Made by a program: the position numbers and the translations under genes. From contig JBBDSU010000013.1 of NCBI GenBank assembly GCA_040904825.1, forward strand, positions 1 to 11,184: DNA of 11,184 bases, given 5' to 3'. The DNA comes from JBBDSU01 sp040904825. GTDB lineage: Bacteria; Actinomycetota; Nitriliruptoria; Nitriliruptorales; Nitriliruptoraceae. Positions 7,147 through 11,184 of the stretch are shown here, piece by piece. The notes under the pieces are model-generated. The model was not told where the DNA came from, ran no database searches, and worked only from the letters and a program-made list of their open reading frames with translations. The stretch's first letter is position 1. Each line of letters opens with the position of its first letter.

Positions 7147-8568
7147 TCACTCCGTGGGCGCCGGAATTCGCGCGAGGATCTCAGCGATGATCTGGCCGGG
7201 ATCTCGACCAGCGAACTCTGCCTCGGGATGCAGGATCAATCGATGGGGCAGGACATGCGCTGCGAGTGCTTTGACGTCGTCAGGAACGACATGATCGCGA
7301 CCGTTCATCGCAGCCGCGGCACGGCTTGCGCGCAGCAGGGCCAGCGACGCGCGCGGCGATGCTCCGAGCTCGACGTCCTCGTGTACTCGCGTTGCTCGGC
7401 AGATTGCGACGATGTACCGCTCAATCGAAGCAGTCACGTGTATCTGCCGGATCGCTGCGATCGCAGCGACGACGGTGTCGGTGTCGGTGACAGGCTCAAG
7501 CTCAGCAAGCTCTTCGCCGCTGCCATGCGTGCGAAGGATGGCTACCTCGTCGGATTCGCTGGGATATCCCAGTGAGATGCGCATGAGGAAACGATCACGC
7601 TGAGCTTCAGGAAGCGGGTAGGTCCCTTCAAGTTCAATCGGGTTCTGCGTTGCGATCACCATGAACGGGCGCGTCAACTCGTGCGTGGTTCCGTCGACCG
7701 TCACGGTTCGCTCTTGCATGGCCTCAAGCAGCGCCGACTGGACTTTCGGACCGGCCCGATTGATCTCATCGCCGAGCACGATGTTGGCAAACACTGGACC
7801 GGGGCGGAATCTGAACGTGCCAGCGTCCGGGGAGTAGACCGTGACTCCGGTGACGTCAGACGGCAAGAGATCTGGGGTGAACTGAATACGCGAAACCGAG
7901 CAATCGACCGATCGTCCCAGCGACTTGGCCAGCAATGTCTTGCCCACACCGGGAACGTCTTCGACCAGCAGATGGCCTTCGGCGACAAGTGCGATAACGG
8001 CCAATCGCACGGCCTCGGCATTGCCTTCCAGCACACGTCGGATGTTGGCCTCAATCGCCGCCAACGTCGCACCGACATCAACCTCTGGCCCATAGGGTTT
8101 GCCTTCAACCTCCGGCCCATAGGCGGTGCCGCGATCAACGTCACCGGTGCCGACATCCCCACCCGGCACGTCGGCGTCGCCGCCACCGACCTCGTCGACG
8201 TCGACATCCCGACCCGGCACATCCCGATCTCGCAGCGATGCGACGCCAGGTCCGATCACCGCATGAACAGGCGACGGCGAACCTGCGGCATCGTCTTCCG
8301 CCACGTCGTCTGCTGCTGCCGACTCGGGCTTGGCCACGAGCATCCCATCGTCGGGGAAATCGATAGTACAGAGCGCCGTCGGGCTCAGTTTCGGGTCGCG
8401 GATCGGAATGTTCAGCGTGCCCGCGACGACGCAAAGTGCCTTGCACACCTCATCGGACACCCTGCAGCCGGGAGCCTGCCACGAGCATCCCGGCACAAGA
8501 TCCGGCGCAAGATCCCGGCGCAAACATCTCGCCCTGGTGATGTCGGCGTTGCAGTCCGCACGCGGCAA
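7147..8568 (-). CDS. MoxR-type AAA+ ATPase with a long N-terminal extension
   Basis: 473 residues if started at TTG 8568. Residues about 166-473 are a complete MoxR ATPase: Walker A in EDVPGVGKTLLAKSL (203-217), Walker B in IVLGDEINRAGPKVQSALLEA (from 263), sensor 1 in VIATQNPIELEGTYPLPEAQ, the DRF segment near 325, and the C-terminal lid ending HPEAEF. MoxR proteins act as ATP-driven chaperone-like remodelers with membrane or vWA-type partners, here DUF58 and TgpA. The extension is unusual: residues 1-70 carry seven Cys (6, 15, 28, 35, 42, 46, 67), and about 105-165 is an Asp/Gly-rich linker built from in-frame repeats. The start is uncertain: no ribosome binding site suits TTG 8568. Alternatives are GTG 8460 and ATG 8343, both also lacking a clear site. 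The frame is continuous with the upstream SRPBCC gene apart from one TGA. Core assignment is very firm, start weak. Confidence 0.9.
   Translation of the reverse strand: MPRADCNADITRARCLRRDLAPDLVPGCSWQAPGCRVSDEVCKALCVVAGTLNIPIRDPKLSPTALCTIDFPDDGMLVAKPESAAADDVAEDDAAGSPSPVHAVIGPGVASLRDRDVPGRDVDVDEVGGGDADVPGGDVGTGDVDRGTAYGPEVEGKPYGPEVDVGATLAAIEANIRRVLEGNAEAVRLAVIALVAEGHLLVEDVPGVGKTLLAKSLGRSVDCSVSRIQFTPDLLPSDVTGVTVYSPDAGTFRFRPGPVFANIVLGDEINRAGPKVQSALLEAMQERTVTVDGTTHELTRPFMVIATQNPIELEGTYPLPEAQRDRFLMRISLGYPSESDEVAILRTHGSGEELAELEPVTDTDTVVAAIAAIRQIHVTASIERYIVAICRATRVHEDVELGASPRASLALLRASRAAAAMNGRDHVVPDDVKALAAHVLPHRLILHPEAEFAGRDPGQIIAEILARIPAPTE
8079..8123 (-). repeat. 27-bp period repeat encoding YGPEV twice in the MoxR linker
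   Basis: An 18-bp unit at 8079-8096 (CAACCTCTGGCCCATAGG) recurs at 8106-8123 with one mismatch. It encodes AYGPEVEGK followed by PYGPEVDVG just before the ATPase core. The 27-bp period keeps the MoxR frame. Confidence 0.75.
8151..8220 (-). repeat. 51-bp period repeat encoding DVPG-rich linker in the MoxR extension
   Basis: A 19-bp unit at 8151-8169 recurs at 8202-8220 with one mismatch. It encodes the repeated DVPG(R/G)DV in an Asp/Gly-rich, probably disordered segment. The spacing is again a multiple of three, which supports translation of this stretch in the MoxR frame. Confidence 0.7.
8490..8527 (-). repeat. Three-copy 12-14 bp repeat near the 5' end of the MoxR frame
   Basis: CCGGCACAAGAT (8490-8501), CCGGCGCAAGAT (8502-8513) and a 14-bp relative CCCGGCGCAAACAT (8514-8527) stand head to tail. 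On the minus strand they read as RRDLA-PDLV-PG in the MoxR frame. Confidence 0.6.
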
Positions 8569-8580
8569 CCCCGAGTGGTA

Positions 8581-9039
8581 TCAGCTCGCCGAACGGCCCT
8601 CGGCCGCTGCTGCGATGTCATCGAGGTCCCGCTCCAGCATCTTCCTACTCGCTCCTCTGAACAGCCGGCCGATGGTCGCCCCCATCAACTTCGCAAGGCC
8701 TTTCGATTCTGCACCGAACGTCATCGTCAGCCGTGACCGACTGCCTTCAATCGGATCGAGGCGGAACACCGAGGTGTAGACCGTCTTGCCGGAGACGGCT
8801 ACGACGGTGTAGCTCACACCCGCCTCGATTGCGCTGACCTCCATGACTTCCTCGGCTTCACGTCCGAACATTGTGCGGGTTTCCCTCCAGCGCGTGCCGA
8901 CGCCAAAGCCATCACCATCGTCGAGGCGGTCGATTGCCTGGATGCTCGAGATGACCTGAGGAGAATGCTCGATGTCGGTGATCACCTCCCAGACGACATC
9001 AGGCGACGCGTCGATCTCGCGGCTCACTGTCATGTCCAT
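8581..9039 (-). CDS. SRPBCC family protein (polyketide cyclase/START-like)
   Basis: 152 residues from the ATG at 9039, with GAGGAG 6 nt upstream. The start reads MTVSREIDASPDVVWEVITDIEHSPQV (split after 20: MTVSREIDASPDVVWEVITD, then IEHSPQV), the usual first strand and helix of the SRPBCC helix-grip fold. It is followed by GTRWRETRTMFGREAEEVMEV and a C-terminal amphipathic helix (MLERDLDDIAAAAEG). These folds bind hydrophobic ligands in a deep cavity; the ligand is unknown and no catalytic residue can be named. No signal peptide is present, so it is probably cytoplasmic. It lies 12 nt upstream of the TTG of the MoxR frame, in the same reading frame and separated from it by its single TGA stop. 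That makes it a likely operon member and perhaps a ligand-sensing input to the MoxR module, which is inference. Confidence 0.85.
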   Translation of the reverse strand: MDMTVSREIDASPDVVWEVITDIEHSPQVISSIQAIDRLDDGDGFGVGTRWRETRTMFGREAEEVMEVSAIEAGVSYTVVAVSGKTVYTSVFRLDPIEGSRSRLTMTFGAESKGLAKLMGATIGRLFRGASRKMLERDLDDIAAAAEGRSAS

Positions 9040-9127
9040 CCCATACTCCTCATTGTCTGACCGAACCTGCCGGGTACCCCTGCCATCGAACCCATCACCT
9101 GTACCCGTGGCACCGAGGGAGGAGTCG

Positions 9128-9619
9128 TCACGGACCTGGGTCGGTACCTGCTTCGACCATAGCTGCGAGCCGATCCAGTGATGCCTGCAGCATCTTGGTG
9201 CTCGTTGAGCGGGCGCGACCGAAGCGATTTTCGTCGGTCAGCTGCGACCAGTCATAGGTGTGCGTCACCTTCGTGGTCGATGCACCAGTCGGCTCTAGTT
9301 CCCAGCGCCACAAGTGGCCAGGTGGGGGTTGGCTCGGCTCTGCCGGTGTCCATGCGATACGCCGAGCCTCCTCGAACTCGACGACATGGTTCTCGCGGAC
9401 ACTGCCGCGCGTGAGCACGGTGGTGAACACCTCGCCCACGCTGCGAACACGCTGACCGGCAGGCGATTCACGCAAGTTGTCGTTGCCATCCCAACGCGGT
9501 TGCTGTGACGGGTCAGCAATCAACTCAAAGATCGCCTCGGCGCTTGCCGCAATCTCGCGGGTCGCAGTCACGATGAACGAAGCATCGGCATCGGCGTCGG
9601 CGTCAGCGTCGTCAGTCAT
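9128..9619 (-). CDS. Second SRPBCC family protein (polyketide cyclase-like)
   Basis: 163 residues from the ATG at 9619, chosen because AGGAG (9627-9631) stands 7 nt upstream and the SRPBCC fold begins soon after. The frame is open far upstream, but there it only crosses the divergent promoter region and the antisense of the cyclase gene. After an acidic DADADADAD stretch (residues 5-13), the SRPBCC fold starts with SFIVTATREIAASAEAIFEL. It continues through PSQQPRWDG and HLWRWELEPTG, and ends in a long C-terminal helix (TSTKMLQASLDRLAAMVEAG). TKVTHTYDW (116-124) fits the last strand. It is a cytoplasmic ligand-binding protein of unknown ligand, clearly diverged from the neighbouring SRPBCC protein (8581-9039). 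The gap of 88 nt to that gene shows no clear promoter or terminator, so joint transcription is plausible. Confidence 0.84.
   Translation of the reverse strand: MTDDADADADADASFIVTATREIAASAEAIFELIADPSQQPRWDGNDNLRESPAGQRVRSVGEVFTTVLTRGSVRENHVVEFEEARRIAWTPAEPSQPPPGHLWRWELEPTGASTTKVTHTYDWSQLTDENRFGRARSTSTKMLQASLDRLAAMVEAGTDPGP
9582..9611 (-). repeat. Hexanucleotide tandem repeat encoding (Asp-Ala)n in the second SRPBCC protein
   Basis: Five head-to-tail units (GCATCG, GCATCG, GCGTCG, GCGTCA, GCGTCG) encode alternating Asp and Ala right after the start of the protein. Changes in copy number would keep the frame, so this would vary tail length, not switch the gene off. Confidence 0.8.
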
Positions 9620-9646
9620 GGATCCGCTCCTGAACTCCCTCATCAC

Positions 9647-9690
9647 CCCGGCATTGGCCACGCTCCCGGCATTGACCGTGGCCCTGGCAT
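9647..9690. promoter_or_regulatory. Three phased CCCGGCAT-like boxes upstream of the SRPBCC gene
   Basis: CCCGGCATTGGCC (9647-9659) and CCCGGCATTGACC (9665-9677) are 13-bp direct repeats with one mismatch at an 18-bp period. A weaker CCCTGGCAT follows at 9682-9690. They lie 28-71 bp upstream of the SRPBCC ATG in the divergent region, a place for a regulator to bind. No binding protein is known. Confidence 0.3.
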
Positions 9691-9765
9691 CACGAGTGCT
9701 CCATCGGACAATACAGGTCGGACACGGCCATACCTGAGAGAACGGACGCTGCTGGCGCCACCAGG

Positions 9766-9794
9766 GTGACAGCTGGGCTAGCCGGGCGGATAAC
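9766..9794 (+). promoter_or_regulatory. Predicted promoter for the cyclase gene
   Basis: GTGACA (9766-9771; 5 of 6 to TTGACA) and GATAAC (9789-9794; 4 of 6 to TATAAT) are spaced by exactly 17 bp. The predicted leader is about 38 nt. A competing -10 candidate TAGAAT is at 9807-9812 but has no good -35 partner. AGGA-type purines just before the ATG at 9839 could serve as ribosome binding site. Confidence 0.38.
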
Positions 9795-9838
9795 CACGTC
9801 CCCTCGTAGAATCTGGCGCGGCAAGGAATAGGAAGTCC

Positions 9839-11184
9839 ATGCCGGCTGATAACACTCGTGGTCCTGCCCGATCGTGGACGGCCAAGCGCGCAGCTGCCGG
9901 GTTGGCCGTGGCCACGGCGGTGCCGCTCGGCCTGCTCGTCGTTCTGCGACGATGGCCTGCGCTGGATGTGCTGTGGGATAACAACCCGGCGCACTTCTGG
10001 CTCGTGCTCGCGGCTGCGGCGATCGCGATCGTCCTGGGTTACCACGTGACGGTTTCCGCACGCCGACGGCACGACGCACGCCTGCTGATGGTTGGGCTGG
10101 CGTTTGTTGCCGGCGCTGGCTTCCTCGGTCTGCATGCACTGGCCACGCCAGGAGTACTCGTCGGACCCAACCCAGGATTCGAACTGGCAACGCCGGTGGG
10201 ATTGATTATCGGCAGCCTGTTCGCCGCGGCATCAGCGATCGAATTCTCCGCAGCCACCTCCCAACAGATCATGGCACGCTCACGCTTGATCCATGGTGGG
10301 CTTGTGGGGCTGATGATCGTCTGGCTCATCGCCTCTCTGGCCGAACTGCCGCCTCTGCACGACCAGGGCCTCAGTGAGCAGCTGCATGGCTGGCAGTTAG
10401 GCCTTGCTGGCCTCGGTGTGCTGGGTTACGCGGTCGGTTCCTGGGGGTACTGGCGGCTCTACCGTCGCCGTGGCGCACCGATCGTGCTGGCTTTCGCTGT
10501 TGCGTTCGCGTTGTTGGCCAGTGCGCTCAGCGTCCTGGCCTTCGCGATCAATTGGAGGTTGTCGTGGTGGGAGTGGCACGTGCTGATGCTGGTCGCCTTC
10601 GCCCTGATCGCCGCAGCTGCCCGCCGAGAGTGGCACGAAGAACGCTTCAGCGCGATCTACCTCGAAAAGACCTTGGAGGGCACTACCGAGGCCAGCGTCC
10701 TGTTCGCCGATCTCGCGTCGTTTACTCCGTACTCCGAGCGGACGGATTCCACTGAAGTCCGCCGCATGCTCGACACCTACTTCTCACGACTGAACCGGCT
10801 CATGAGCGAACTTGGCGGCCAGGTTCACCAACTGATCGGCGACGCGGTGATGGTGCTGTTCAACCAACATGGCGACCAGCCAGATCATGCTGCGCTGGCG
10901 TCGAGAGCAGCGCTGGCGTTCCAGCGATCCGCCAGCGAGATTGCCGATGCCAACCCGCACTGGCCACGGTTTCGTGTCGGGGTCAACAGCGGCGAGATCG
11001 CCTCGGGCATCATCGGCGACCACGGACATCGCAAGTACGACGTCATCGGTGACACTGTCAACTTGGCAGCCAGGCTCGAATCCGAGGCGCCTGTAGGCGG
11101 AGTTGTCATTGGAGAAGGCACGCGTGAGCGGCTGCCTGATAGCGCGGTAACAGAACGTCTTCCGCCGCTGCAGGTCAAAGGCAA
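9839..11184 (+). CDS. Membrane-anchored class III adenylate/guanylate cyclase, 3' end outside window
   Basis: Open from ATG 9839 to the window edge (448 codons); purine-rich AAGGAATAGGAAG precedes the start. Residues about 17-261 contain about eight hydrophobic helices, ending with SWWEWHVLML. This membrane domain has several His (53, 69, 99, 152, 247) and a GLHALATPG loop; I cannot assign it to a named sensor family. The catalytic domain begins near 284: VLFADLASFT supplies metal-binding Asp291, IGDAVMVLF supplies metal-binding Asp335, YDVIGDTVNLAARLE supplies Asp401 and transition-state Asn408 and Arg412. At the purine-selecting Lys position (K in the usual DKxIGD) there is Gln331. Class III cyclases convert ATP (or GTP) to cyclic nucleotide and work as dimers at the inner face of the membrane. 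The visible end PLQVKG is the usual last strand region, so little is missing. It is divergent from the SRPBCC/MoxR genes. Confidence 0.93.
   Translation, partial: MPADNTRGPARSWTAKRAAAGLAVATAVPLGLLVVLRRWPALDVLWDNNPAHFWLVLAAAAIAIVLGYHVTVSARRRHDARLLMVGLAFVAGAGFLGLHALATPGVLVGPNPGFELATPVGLIIGSLFAAASAIEFSAATSQQIMARSRLIHGGLVGLMIVWLIASLAELPPLHDQGLSEQLHGWQLGLAGLGVLGYAVGSWGYWRLYRRRGAPIVLAFAVAFALLASALSVLAFAINWRLSWWEWHVLMLVAFALIAAAARREWHEERFSAIYLEKTLEGTTEASVLFADLASFTPYSERTDSTEVRRMLDTYFSRLNRLMSELGGQVHQLIGDAVMVLFNQHGDQPDHAALASRAALAFQRSASEIADANPHWPRFRVGVNSGEIASGIIGDHGHRKYDVIGDTVNLAARLESEAPVGGVVIGEGTRERLPDSAVTERLPPLQVKG

Noticed and set aside
7681..8736. Long plus-strand open frame (351 codons) opposite the MoxR gene
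   Set aside because: It lies wholly antisense to MoxR and SRPBCC sequence with clear family motifs and its translation is rich in Arg and His with no recognisable domain. Long antisense frames are expected in GC-rich DNA.
9620..10135. Upstream start for the second SRPBCC gene adding 172 residues
   Set aside because: The added part crosses the intergenic region and runs antisense through the cyclase N-terminus; ATG 9619 has a well-placed AGGAG.
10164..10190. GGATTCGAACTGGCAACG, resembling the antisense of a tRNA T-arm
   Set aside because: No acceptor or anticodon stems around it, and it lies inside the cyclase coding frame.

Overview
The window is GC-rich throughout. Its genes are tightly packed, use mostly ATG starts (GTG or TTG in a few cases) and have G/C-ending codons. 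Gene content and style (class III cyclase with a polytopic membrane anchor, CocE/NonD hydrolase, SRPBCC proteins, a MoxR-DUF58-TgpA cluster) fit a free-living actinobacterium, possibly an Acidimicrobiia-like or mycobacterium-related lineage. The lineage is an inference; no rRNA or marker gene is present.

Layout. (1) 1-258 (+) is the 3' end of a flavodoxin-like gene, convergent with (2) 330-2204 (-), a complete CocE/NonD-type serine hydrolase whose usual catalytic Asp is Gly. (3) 2205-2604 has no convincing gene. (4) 2605-2982 (-) is a small lipoprotein with an amicyanin-like type 1 copper site and its own predicted promoter. (5) About 3076-3297 lies after the next operon. It holds several adjacent hairpins and an unresolved, coding-like stretch split between two frames. 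(6) 3298-9039, and probably on to 9619 (-), is a gene cluster read right to left: two SRPBCC proteins, a MoxR-type AAA+ ATPase with a long unusual N-terminal extension, a DUF58 membrane protein and a TgpA-type transglutaminase. The last three are joined by a 4-nt gap and an ATGA overlap, so they are very likely translationally coupled. (7) 9620-9838 is the divergent regulatory region. (8) 9839 to the window end (+) is a membrane-anchored class III nucleotide cyclase cut off by the window edge.

How the genes may work together. MoxR ATPases are thought to act as chaperone-like remodelers on partner proteins. DUF58 proteins are their usual membrane partners, and TgpA proteins carry an extracytoplasmic transglutaminase-like domain. 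The cluster therefore looks like an envelope-associated ATPase, adaptor and transglutaminase module. The SRPBCC proteins upstream are candidate cytoplasmic ligand-binding inputs. The cyclase is divergently oriented and need not be functionally linked.

Most notable points: the first SRPBCC gene and the MoxR frame are the same reading frame separated by one TGA; the MoxR N-terminus is Cys-rich and followed by a repeat-built Asp/Gly linker; the hydrolase lacks its canonical catalytic Asp; the cyclase has Gln where the purine-selecting Lys is usual; and mutually exclusive hairpins lie downstream of the transglutaminase gene.
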